Shown here: positions 11,755 to 21,015 of the stretch, in pieces | How positions within the stretch are numbered: the first letter of the stretch is position 1 | Layout of the letters: each line of letters begins with the position of its first letter | NCBI RefSeq assembly: GCF_932276165.1 | Contig: NC_064001.1 | Coordinates: 5,773,501-5,837,500 of the forward strand | Direction: 5' to 3' | DNA: 64,000 bases | Origin: Plutella xylostella | Lineage: Eukaryota > Arthropoda > Insecta > Lepidoptera > Plutellidae | The notes under the pieces: model-generated | Seen by the model: the letters and a program-made list of their open reading frames with translations, nothing else | The model's database searches: none | What the model was told of the DNA's origin: nothing | Position numbers and translations under genes: made by a program

Positions 11755-13057
11755 ATGGATAACGTAACAATAAGAAATAAAATACAAAGGTCCAATTCTG
11801 ATCCTGATATGAATTCTACTATGCACAATGACACATTATGGAACTCAACAATGTTTGACTCGAGCGCACATAGCTTGCCAACAGCCATGATGGATACATC
11901 TCAATTAAATGAGCTACAAGAGCAAATGAAAATATTAAAACATAGCCTAGATAGCGCAAATTTGGAAATAGAAAAATTGCTATTAGAAAATCATGGTATG
12001 AAAAGTCTACTTGAAGAAAAAAATAGAGAAATTGAGGTATTGAAAAAAATTGTCACGATAAATCCAGGGATACCAGCAAAGATACACACTCCAAAAAAAT
12101 TATAACAAAGAAGTAAAATTGAAAACACTACCACATTCTACACCCCGGCGAAGTAGACGGCGGCGACACCTATTGGACGCCTCCAGAGACACACCGATAC
12201 CTAACCAGAGTACATCAATGTCTATAAATGTACATCAAGAAGACGATATGACTACAAGCAAACCAGAACGAACTATGATACCACAGACTTCTCAAGCGAT
12301 AATGGGCTGCTCGAAACCTACAAATGATAGCGAAATACATACAAAAAAATCAAGAACAGAATCGAATAGCGAACATACTACAATGAACAGTCCAGCGGAA
12401 ACAAAGCCTTAACGCAAGGTCATAATCCTAGCTGACCAACAGGGTAGACACACACAAGGGATACTACAAAAGCTTCTAGGCCAAGATTTTCTTGTAACCT
12501 GCTCACTAAAGCCACTAGCAAAGATAATTGACGTTGTCAATGCTGAAATAGAAGAAATCGCGAAGCTATCTAAAAATGATTTCGTAATATTAATATGTGG
12601 GGCAAATGACAGAAACCCAAATGAATTTCTTTTTGAACTTAGGACTTGGCTAAGTAAGGTTCAGAATACTAATGTTATAATTCCGAAAGTGGCATATAGC
12701 CGACATTTAAATGAAGACAAGCTAAATTACGAAGTCAAATTTGTCTTGAATGAATTTCTTAATTCAACGTTTGTGGATGTAAAATTTAGGAACAATACTC
12801 AAAGAAGTCCTCTCTTCTTATGTCGATCGATTCTTCGTGATTTATTAAGAATTAACTATAGAATTAAATATGATGAATATGTCGGGGAAGCAAAGCAGAT
12901 CCATGATTGTAGGAAGAGCGAGGACAAGTTCACTCAAACAGATTTTACTTGTAATACTGTTCAGACAGAAATGAATGACAATAATAATGTATCTAATGTT
13001 TCTCTCAATGATGTAGCAAATGAAAATTGTATTCGGAAAGACTTTTTTCGTGAATAA
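11755..13057 (+). pseudogene. LINE ORF1: coiled coil plus SGNH-esterase-like domain, broken
   Basis: Starts with ATG at 11755 (MDNVTIRNKIQRSNSDPDMN). A leucine/glutamate-rich coiled coil follows (about residues 43-100, NELQEQMKILKHSLDSANLE). The frame ends at 12105 by a one-base shift in an A7 run (12093-12099) and continues in the next frame with an arginine-rich segment (TPRRSRRRRHLLD), then meets an in-frame TAA at 12410-12412. Reading resumes in that frame (KVIILADQQGR, later NDFVILICGANDRNP) to 13057. The VIILADxxGR and ICGxND pair resembles blocks I and III of SGNH hydrolases, a domain known from ORF1 of CR1- and L2-type LINEs. The usual catalytic Ser of the first block (GDS) reads ADQ here, so activity is doubtful. 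ORF1 overlaps ORF2 by 38 bp. Confidence 0.65.
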
Positions 13058-15908
13058 GCATGTAAATATCTTTCATCAAAATATTGACGGACTTATTAGT
13101 AAAGCAGACTTGTTAACTGTAAATTTAGAGAAGTTAAGTATTAAAGGAACTGTAATTGACATAATAGGAATCACGGAACATAATATGATAGAATCTGATA
13201 TTTACTCTTTAAATGTAGTAAATTACGAATTGGCAACATATTCTGTTAGGAATACACGAAGTGGAGGAGCTGCTATTCTTGTCAGAAATGGACATAAGTT
13301 CAAGGTTATTGATTTAGACGAATGTAATGTTATAAATGCAATAGAATGTTGTGGCATTACCCTCCCTGAACACAACATAAATATAATTTGTGTATACAGA
13401 AAAGCAAAATATGACATTAAGACTTATGACATTTTCTTTAAAAATTTAGACAAACTACTAAGGAAACTCTGCTACGGCAAAAGGCAAACTATTATATGTG
13501 GAGATTTTAACATAGACCGACTAAAAAGTAATAGATTTTCAAATGACTTTGAAGATCTTTTAATGAGCTACAACTTAAAACTAACTTTCAATACTCCCAC
13601 ACGTATTAGCAGCGGTACTTGCTTGGACAACTTCGCACACAATATTAGGGGGTGCAAGAGTGAAGTTGTAGAACTGGCACTCTCGGATTATACTGGACAG
13701 ATACTGAGGTGCCCTGTCAAAAACTACTCTGTCCTTGATTATTGGTATTCTCAAAAACAAGATTACAATATTGATAATCTGAATAAGTTTAAGGAACACT
13801 TATCAAGTCTAAGTTTTAGTGAGGTATACAGTAGCAATGACGTCAATGCTGCATTCAATGAGTTTTATGACTTATTTAAAATGTTGTATGATTTGTGTTT
13901 TCCGACTATAAGAGTAAAAATATCGAGCCATAGGCGACCACAATGGATCTCAAAGGGCATAAAACTATGCACTAAAAGAAAGAGACAGTTACTATGGCAA
14001 TATAGACAGTCACCCAGTCAAGAAAACAAACAAATATTTAAAAACTACACTAAAAGACTTAAAAAAATTATTACTATGACTAAAAAATCACAAAATGATT
14101 ACAATATAAAAACATCAAACAACAAATCTAAAGCTACATGGAAAATAATAAATGATAACACAAAAAATAATAATAACAATAACCATAAAAATTACATTGA
14201 ACAAATTAAAATTGACGAACACCTTATTACTGATCCACAAGAGATTGCACAAGCCTTCAATGATTTTTACATTGATCAGGTAAATCAACAATGTACTAAG
14301 AAAACTAATCAAATTAACCCAGTAGGAATCACTTTTAATCCTAATTCTTTGTTCTTGAATCCTACCACCCCTTACGAAGTGTATTTAATAATAAAGAACT
14401 TAAAAAATACTAATAGCACTGGTCATGACAAAATTTGCACGAAGGTATTAAAATATGTAGCAGAAGTCATATCACCTGTTTTAAGCTATCTTATAAACCT
14501 TTCTATCGAGAAGGGGATATTCCCAGAAAAGCTTAAAATTTCTATTATTAAGCCAGTATTTAAGAAGAGTGATCGGAAAAACATGAATTTCTATAGACCA
14601 GTTGCGTTAATACCTATACTCTCAAAAGTTTTTGAAAAAGTAATTTATAGGAACCTAAACCAATACTTTGAGAAAAAGAATTTATTTACTGAAGAGCAGA
14701 AGGGCTTTAGACAAAATATGACAATTGACTTAGCTATATATGATTTTCTGGTAAAAGTAGTAACGAATTTAGATAAGAAAATCCCAGTGACGGCCATGTA
14801 TATGGATATGACCAAAGCATTCGACTTTGTTGACCACAATATACTAATGAAAAAGCTTTATATGTATGGCATCCGAGGTAATGCACATGAACTCATTAAA
14901 AGCTATCTAAACAACAGACAACAACTAACGCAGGTCTCAAAAATATGTCATAAAACTAAAACAGAAATTCATTATTCTTCACAACCTAGAACAGTGCAAT
15001 ATGGTGTACCGCAAGGTAGTGTATTAGGGCCATTACTGTTCCTCATTTATATAAATGATCTGCCTAAATCAGTGTCACATCCTATGGTCCTATTTGCGGA
15101 TGACAGCACCTTGATCGCTGAATGTCAAAACCCAAACAACTATGAAACAGAAATAAATAACTCTCTACGAACTATTATCGATTGGCTTGAACATAATAAT
15201 CTTGTTATCAATCTTAGTAAAACACATATTATGACATTTACCAACAATTACAATAAAATAAATAAGAAACTTGACATTCAATATAATGATGAAAAAATTA
15301 ACGAAGTAAATGAAACAAAATTCTTAGGACTAAACATTGACGCTCATTTAACATGGAAGCCACAGATAGAACAAATTTGTAAAAAAGTTAGTCAGTTTTC
15401 CTATGCTCTATACATGCTTGCTAAAATAGCCAGTCTATCTGCCCTATTAGCAGTATATCATGCATTTGTGGCCTCTACACTAAGATATGGCATAATATTC
15501 TGGGGAAACTCGACTCACAAAGAGATGGCATTTAAAGCGCAGAAACGTTGCATAAGGGCAATATGTAAACTGAAGCAAACAGACAGCTGTGTGCCACACT
15601 TTAAAAAATATAATGTGTTGACCCTACCATCACTGTATATCTTTGAAACTGCCGTATTCGTTAGGTCTAATTTAAACCTGTTCAATAAACTTAGAAGTAA
15701 AAGAGACACTAAATTGTGTGCTCCGGTCCGCTCAACCACCCTGTTTAGCAAGAGCATATTTGGTATGGCTCCGAAAATATATAATAAGCTACCTAAATGC
15801 ATTAGAAATATAGATAATACACATTTGTACAAGCTAACATTAAGGAAATTACTAATAGGCAAATGCTACTATAGTTTGCAAGAGTTCCTAGACGACAATT
15901 TTGACTAG
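13020..15908 (+). CDS. LINE ORF2: AP-endonuclease plus reverse transcriptase, 962 aa
   Basis: An uninterrupted 962-codon frame from an ATG overlapping the end of ORF1. The N-terminal third is an exonuclease-endonuclease-phosphatase fold: FHQNIDGL, GITEHN, a GDFNIDRL block, and LSDYTGQ at residues 221-227. The final catalytic His of the usual SDH motif is Tyr224 (codon TAT), which could disable nicking. The RT domain has GVPQGSVLGPLLFLIYINDL, motif A YMDMTKAFD (Asp about 596) and motif C FADD (692-695); all catalytic aspartates are kept. The C-terminal region has the LGLNIDAHLTW thumb-like block and a cysteine-containing AQKRCIRAICKL segment. The product would reverse-transcribe its own RNA at a nicked target. 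Full ORF length with one suspicious substitution suggests a fairly young but possibly defective copy. Confidence 0.85.
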   Translation: MKIVFGKTFFVNKHVNIFHQNIDGLISKADLLTVNLEKLSIKGTVIDIIGITEHNMIESDIYSLNVVNYELATYSVRNTRSGGAAILVRNGHKFKVIDLDECNVINAIECCGITLPEHNINIICVYRKAKYDIKTYDIFFKNLDKLLRKLCYGKRQTIICGDFNIDRLKSNRFSNDFEDLLMSYNLKLTFNTPTRISSGTCLDNFAHNIRGCKSEVVELALSDYTGQILRCPVKNYSVLDYWYSQKQDYNIDNLNKFKEHLSSLSFSEVYSSNDVNAAFNEFYDLFKMLYDLCFPTIRVKISSHRRPQWISKGIKLCTKRKRQLLWQYRQSPSQENKQIFKNYTKRLKKIITMTKKSQNDYNIKTSNNKSKATWKIINDNTKNNNNNNHKNYIEQIKIDEHLITDPQEIAQAFNDFYIDQVNQQCTKKTNQINPVGITFNPNSLFLNPTTPYEVYLIIKNLKNTNSTGHDKICTKVLKYVAEVISPVLSYLINLSIEKGIFPEKLKISIIKPVFKKSDRKNMNFYRPVALIPILSKVFEKVIYRNLNQYFEKKNLFTEEQKGFRQNMTIDLAIYDFLVKVVTNLDKKIPVTAMYMDMTKAFDFVDHNILMKKLYMYGIRGNAHELIKSYLNNRQQLTQVSKICHKTKTEIHYSSQPRTVQYGVPQGSVLGPLLFLIYINDLPKSVSHPMVLFADDSTLIAECQNPNNYETEINNSLRTIIDWLEHNNLVINLSKTHIMTFTNNYNKINKKLDIQYNDEKINEVNETKFLGLNIDAHLTWKPQIEQICKKVSQFSYALYMLAKIASLSALLAVYHAFVASTLRYGIIFWGNSTHKEMAFKAQKRCIRAICKLKQTDSCVPHFKKYNVLTLPSLYIFETAVFVRSNLNLFNKLRSKRDTKLCAPVRSTTLFSKSIFGMAPKIYNKLPKCIRNIDNTHLYKLTLRKLLIGKCYYSLQEFLDDNFD

Positions 15909-16134
15909 AAATAATATAATATATAATTAATAATATTTGATGATCTTAATTTTATACTGATAGTGACATAATTGTAATTATATAATAATATTTGCATGCC
16001 TGCATGGTAGAATATAGTGATTTTTTTTTATTTATTGACATTTTAATGTAACATCTTATGTAACACCTATATTCATGCAAATAAACAATTCTTTACTCTT
16101 TACTCTTTACTCTTTACTCTTTACTCTTTACTAA

Positions 16135-16257
16135 AAAGGGCTAGCAATTCGGCTCAAACTAACAACACCACCACTGGAAGCAAAAATGATACCCATTGGA
16201 CAAAAAAGAAAACGAGGCCGGCCCATTAAGTCCAAGCCCGCACTTATTTACCAGTGA
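16135..16257 (+). pseudogene. Transposase C-terminus with AT-hook-like motif
   Basis: Forty codons in frame to a TGA at 16255: KGLAIRLKLTTPPLEAKMIP then IGQKRKRGRPIKSKPALIYQ. The PIGxKRKRGRP...KALxxQ ending with its AT-hook core (KRGRP) is what I know from C-termini of MULE/SWIM-type transposase-derived proteins in insects. It begins immediately after the LINE tail, so the LINE seems to have inserted within the transposase gene. An AATAAA lies 106 bp past the stop (about 16363) and the right inverted arm begins soon after, consistent with the 3' end of a transposase gene. The upstream part of the protein is not found before the LINE. Confidence 0.4.
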
Positions 16258-16499
16258 CGATGAGTAGTAGGGCTCCTCATACCTATCAATGTTTCTTAGT
16301 ATTAATAAGAAGTTTTTTTTTAGTTGACTGAAGCGTCTTATTTTAATTTTAGTTCATTTTATTGAAATAAATGCATGCATATTACTTTATTTTTATGGAG
16401 TCCATTTTTTTATTTAATTACCCTTATATTTCAATAATAAAATTTCTCAACTAATAGAATAGTGTTTCTTCAAATAGTTATTTCATATTACTTTTATTT

Positions 16500-16800
16500 T
16501 TTAAATGTGAGCTCAGTATACTCTGCTCATTAGTGTATTTTTCAAAGTGGTTTTTGTATTCGAAACACTTCATTTAAGATAAAATGCCGCTCAGTTTAAA
16601 AAATACATTTGCCAAATATTGAAAAAAATGGAGGACGTAACGTTGACACTCAAACAAATATTAGGTCGCTCAAATATTATGAAGCTGCTCATTTTGTATT
16701 TTAAGTAACTCAAATTAATGTTTGTAAGTTGCTGTTCTGTTGATTTCTCGTCACTCGCAGTCAGTCGCTCACTTAGTAATTCTATAACCCAAATTAATTA
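16500..16800 (-). mobile_element. Right subterminal arm of the same DNA transposon
   Basis: Inverted counterpart of 9600-9910: CGCTC/GCTCA motifs (CTGCTCATT, CCGCTCAG, GGTCGCTCAAA, AGTCGCTCACTTAG) and the exact 18-bp inverted match at 16762-16779. Outer terminus unclear, possibly near 16960. Confidence 0.5.
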
Positions 16801-16905
16801 ATTTTGACACTTTGTAACGTTATTTATTTCTTCCAAATAAATAACTTACATCATAATAATTGACTTCATAATTTATTTGTAAATTCCCTTTTAAAGTATC
16901 GACTT

Positions 16906-16953
16906 TATCGATAACTTAATCTTCGGCGTCGATAATTCTTCAAATTATCGACG
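16906..16953. promoter_or_regulatory. TATCGATA site and 11-bp perfect hairpin
   Basis: TATCGATA at 16906-16913 equals the core of the Drosophila DREF element. Directly downstream CGTCGATAATT / AATTATCGACG form a perfect 11-bp stem with a 5-nt loop (16927-16953). Either a transposon end structure or a regulatory site; no gene start follows closely. Confidence 0.25.
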
Positions 16954-16954
16954 C

Positions 16955-17560
16955 GTTCCCATCCCTAGCCAGCGAAGCGGTCTTTTGTTCTTGTCCCCAC
17001 TATCGCGGCAGCCCCACTCGGTGACCACTGGCTCTCGATGATTCGTCCACGGGCTACGGCATCGACTGCGCGTGACCCTACCTCACGGCAGTCCTCTAGG
17101 TGCCTAGCCCGCTCTAAAGTGTCGAATGACCTAGACTTTACCAGTGGTGCCTTGTGCGTGTCTTCCCCAATATCGGGGTCCAAGGTTCACGCTTACGTCC
17201 ACGGTACGGTTTACCGACTACACGGATCTACGGCTGATTCTACGGCTCGCCCCTCTACGTGCTGGTTCGGCAACCCCCTACCTCCGTGTTGCTGACCACG
17301 CCGCGCAGCCGAGCTACACGCCACGCGCACGCTACGGCCACGTGACCTGCCTGCCTACCTACCTGGCCACTGGAGAAGAGGACTTCCACGCCGGTCGCGT
17401 TATCGGGATTCCACGCCGATACTCTTCGACTCAGGGGAGTCCCTATCCGTGCCAACTGAAAACTGACTGATCGTGTAGTGTAGGCCTAACCCACACTTGA
17501 CCTCTTAAATAAATTTGTGTCAAGCTAAACCCTGGCTTCTCATTTCTACTCTCCCGATAG
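16955..17560 (+). repeat. GC-rich island, possible LTR
   Basis: About 600 bp clearly richer in G+C than its surroundings, full of CpG, with several short overlapping frames none of which looks like a protein family. A polyadenylation signal AATAAA (17508-17513) is followed by GTGTCAAGCTAAACCCTGGC and pyrimidine-rich DNA, as in the R-U5 part of an LTR. No matching second LTR or convincing primer-binding site is visible. Could also be an unknown repeat or a promoter island for the GR genes. Confidence 0.3.
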
Positions 17561-17656
17561 CTAGCCATTTTTCATAAGCGCGACACTGAACTGAGAACTG
17601 TAATTTACAGTCACTCGTTTTATTGCTACCCTAAAAAAATTGAAGCAGTTCGTAGG

Positions 17657-17704
17657 CCTACTACGGCGTAGACCTACTACGACGTAGTCCTACTACGGCG
17701 TAGT
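17657..17704. repeat. Three 16-bp palindromic tandem repeats
   Basis: Exact-period array CCTACTACGGCGTAGA, CCTACTACGACGTAGT, CCTACTACGGCGTAGT. Each unit contains the near-palindrome CTACGRCGTAG. It lies 310 bp upstream of the GR-A start codon. Confidence 0.85.
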
Positions 17705-18013
17705 CCGTGCTACGAAACTGGGTTGTTATTTTATATTTTGTACATTTAGGGCAGTTATACAATAAAAAGATAAGCAAGAATCAAGACTTTTTACATAAAT
17801 ACGATCGGCGGCCCACTAACCAACCACTGCAAGTGAAAGTTTGCTTTTAATAATAGTAATAGAATTGTGTAGCTATTACAGAGAGATAAGAGACATAATC
17901 CATTAGAGCTTAATGTAATGAGTGTTTCAGCTTTTTTATATACCACGTAGGTAATTTACTGTACACTGCAGTGGTTTCATATAAACGGTATTGCTGACAG
18001 TATTGGCTCTAAT

Positions 18014-19835
18014 ATGTTAGTTAAAAAACGTTTCATTTTATTGCATAAATTAGATGGTGCGTTTGGAATTTTCAGACTTTATGAAAGACAAAATTGGGCA
18101 CTTGTTACTATTTATATGTATATTGGGAGCCTTCTTATTGTAAACACTGTGGCTCCAATATATTTAACTATACATAGACAGGACAGTACTGGTTTGATAA
18201 TAACTGATGCAATTTTATCAAATTTTGTAATAACTGTGGGTTTTGCAAAATCTAAGCAGTATAAAAAAATGTTTAGTATTCTGAATGAATTACAAATAGG
18301 ATATATTCAAAAGAATGATGCGTGGCTAAAATTTATAACTGCTCATGTTATTTTTTCAAGTATAGTCTGTATTGTTTATGGCTATAAGATTCTTTCCACT
18401 GCTAGTAATTTAAGGATTATGGACCTGTGCACGCAACTATTTATGTTTAGTTGTTTTTTACGAAATTATTTATCTAGTATTACTATTTTCTCGATAATAA
18501 TGATGTTATCGGATCAGTTGGAGTTTTTATCGTCATCCATTGCACGTTACTCCACCCAAGTACTGAATTTAAATGATTTTATGTTTATAAAGAAAAATAC
18601 TGGCAGTGGCATTGTATACTTTTCTTTACCTATATGGTACCGAAAATATGAAAACACAATTGAATGTATCGATTTATTTAATTCCATATTCTCTGACCAG
18701 GTAAAGAATAACCCTCGAATCCTTAAAACAAACTGTCACTTAGCAAGAGAATGAATCACCGTGTAATTTATTTTCAGATTTCATTTTCTATATTAGTTTC
18801 AACATTTATAAATTTAACGGCAGCTTGCAACTGTGTTTTCCTTTGTTTAAGTGAGGTAAGTCGATCGAGATTTAGGCGGTCCCTAGACGATCAATTATAT
18901 TGCGCAATATTGTAAATTTTGTAATGTAATTCATCGTCTAGGGTTAATATTGAAGATTTCGCAAACGTCATTTGGATTCAAAACCTATTGCACAATAAAA
19001 TATTGCACAATGTTACTGTAGGTAATGACATTATTTTAAGTGCAACCGAGAGTTTTAACATTATTTTGTTGTTATAGGGTAAGGTTTTCATGAATATATC
19101 AATTTGCATACTGGTATTATGTTTAAATAGCATGAGCATGGCAACGGTCACTATTTCAGCTCAACGAGTTAAAAATAATGCGCTAAAACTTGAAAGAACA
19201 TTAACTGCAATATTGGTACGGATAAACACAGGTATGAATAGTCAGTAAAATATATCAGTAAAAGATATAAAATACGTTTGACCTCTCTCGCAAAAAGTGT
19301 AGATAGATGTATGTAATAATATATTTATCATTGATACATAAATAATATGTACCTACAAACAATCTCTATAGGTTAATAATTATTTTTGTCACTTATCAGT
19401 GATCGACCATTATCAGTGATCACCACCCTTCAGTGGATCATATTTATCATGTTTATATGTGATAAAATATGATCCATATACAATTATACATAGTACTTTG
19501 ATATGTTTATTTTGCGACCAAACTTAACTTGAAAATCCTATGAATTTCAATCAAAATAGTAGTTTTTTGCAAATAAATTAGTAGATGTTTTTATATACCA
19601 CTATAAAATGCATCATTATATTCCAGATACTAACCCAGAAGATTTTATAGCAATAAAGTCTATTGTGAAGGTGGTGCACTCATCGGAGAGTCAGATAAAG
19701 GGGCGTAGCTTCCCGATAGACTGTTCCTTGTTGCCGGCCTCAATGGAGTTTTTCGCTTCCTATTTCGTCATTTATTTACAGTTTCTAAATGTACACATCT
19801 CAGAACAAAAAATGGTACATATACATAATACATAA
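18014..19835 (+). CDS. Gustatory receptor A (7TM insect chemoreceptor), 4 exons
   Basis: Coding exons 18014-18700, 18778-18855, 19078-19231 and 19627-19835 join to 1,128 nt (375 aa), all introns GT-AG with phases 0, 0, 1. The protein starts MLVKKRFILLHKLDGAFGIF. Seven hydrophobic segments are visible: four in exon 1 (about residues 36-60, 66-84, 108-128, 140-165), one in exon 2, one in exon 3 (ICILVLCLNSMSMATV), and the last in exon 4. The last exon carries SFPIDCSLLPASMEFFASYF and VIYLQF, the insect GR signature (TYhhhhhQF, Ser for Thr). GRs are inverted-topology ligand-gated channels in the dendritic membrane of taste neurons; the ligand cannot be told from sequence. Start: first ATG of the frame, 310 bp after the 16-bp array. 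The last six codons and stop appear to derive from a SINE tail. Tandem paralogue of GR-B. Confidence 0.85.
18881..18943. repeat. Small inverted repeat in GR-A intron 2
   Basis: CCCTAGACGAT at 18881 and its complement ATCGTCTAGGG at 18933-18943 flank an AT-rich spacer with TTGCGCAATA; a similar TATTGCACAAT lies at about 19001. MITE-like end structure, boundaries uncertain. Confidence 0.4.
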
Positions 19836-19945
19836 GCTCATGACTGTAATCCTAGTAGTCAGTGTCGACTCTAAAGCGAGTCACCCGCTTTTCGCTGTAC
19901 ATTTTGTACTCTCGTGATAGGTCACGAGCCGTGTCGTCGATGAAA
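19813..19945 (-). mobile_element. SINE family A 3'-tail fragment at the GR-A stop codon
   Basis: Matches, in reverse orientation, the 3' part of the SINE at 34731-35050: GACTGTAATCC, GCGAGTCACCCGCTTTTCGC, then TACATT and CACGAGCCGT in the same order. Its start falls inside the last GR-A coding exon, so it supplies the stop codon and the final residues. Confidence 0.6.
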
Positions 19946-20381
19946 TTCATAATGTTTTTTTTAATAATAATAAATATGGCTTCGTTTTTTTATTTGTTAC
20001 GCAATTCCCCCTGTAAATAGATTACAATATAATACATAGTTTAGCATAGCAATATCCTAGATGACCATTGAATGTTTTAATAAAATGAATTTTTTTATGC
20101 AATCTACTTATTTTTGTTTTTGGAACCTTTGTTGCTGACCGACAACATTAGTCCCATGGTACCCTAATAAACTGAACGTGTATGAAGAAGTGAATCGTTT
20201 CATCTTGCCTAAGTCTGTGGTCTGTGCCTAGTAAAGCAGGGTTTATACTGGCAATAAAAATAGCAAGTCGAATTGAGTATTGTGCAAGGGTGCAAATAGG
20301 TGTGGCGAGCATACACCAAGTATTTACATGTAATATTAACTTGCAGAAGTCAACTTCTGCAATTTTTATAGCCGATGTAAT

Positions 20382-20724
20382 GGGTCTGCGAGACGATCAA
20401 GTTGACTTGACAAGTCTACGTGCTTGACAATTTCACTTGACGAGGGACTTGACGCGACTTTAAAAGGTGCCGTCAAGTGAAACCGTCAAGCATGTAGACT
20501 TGTCAAGTCGACTTGATCGTCTCGCGGACCCAAAAATGAACGCAAATGTATAAAACTTGTCAAGCACGCGTCGCATCAAGCGCAAGTGCCGTCAATCAAA
20601 TTTTTTGTCAAGTATGGTCAAGCCCGTAGATATTGACGGGACTTGTCAAGTCAACGCTGTAAACGATCAATATTCATTTCAAGCACGTAGACTTGTCAAG
20701 TCGACTTGATCGTCTCGCGGACCC
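20382..20724. mobile_element. TIR element with a third internal end copy
   Basis: The end GGGTCTGCGAGACGATCAAG plus the following GTTGACTTGACAAGTCTACG (20382-20428) occurs reverse-complemented twice: at 20485-20531 and at 20680-20724, both ending CTCGCGGACCC. The interior is full of CTTGAC/GTCAAG words. Lies between GR-A and GR-B. No clear target duplication. Non-coding. Confidence 0.65.
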
Positions 20725-21015
20725 ATAAAATACGCGTAAGGCACTTGCATTACCTTCATATTATTATTACTAAATGCTTTTCAAATGTATTTCATTTACT
20801 TGAAACGGTTAATTTAATAATGAAAAAAAAACTATACCTAATATACACTTGGCTACACTGTCGTAAAGATATTAAAAGTACATAATAAATAACATGTTTT
20901 CATTACTGTAAGTAGTTGGTGCTTTTATTTCAAACATTGAAAAGGTTAATAGGTAGGTAGTACTTTCCATCCATAGTGCACGATAACTTGGCCGTAGCGA
21001 TATTGTTTTATAAAA

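Larger units (their letters stand above)
11755..16131 (+). mobile_element. CR1/L2-group LINE, near full length
   Basis: Non-LTR retrotransposon with ORF1 (damaged), overlapping ORF2 (intact 962 codons), short 3' UTR with AATAAA (16080-16085), and a 3' tail of tandem TTTACTC units (about 16090-16131). A microsatellite tail in place of poly(A) is known for CR1/L2-related clades; the precise clade (for example Kiri or Daphne) was not resolved. The 5' boundary is not defined: some UTR upstream of 11755 probably belongs to it. No target duplication was found. Confidence 0.8.

Noticed and set aside
17064..17075. GCGCAGTCGAT-like word on the minus strand, resembling a tRNA-Ser primer site
   Set aside because: Only part of the site matches, the TGG start is absent and no LTR end adjoins it.
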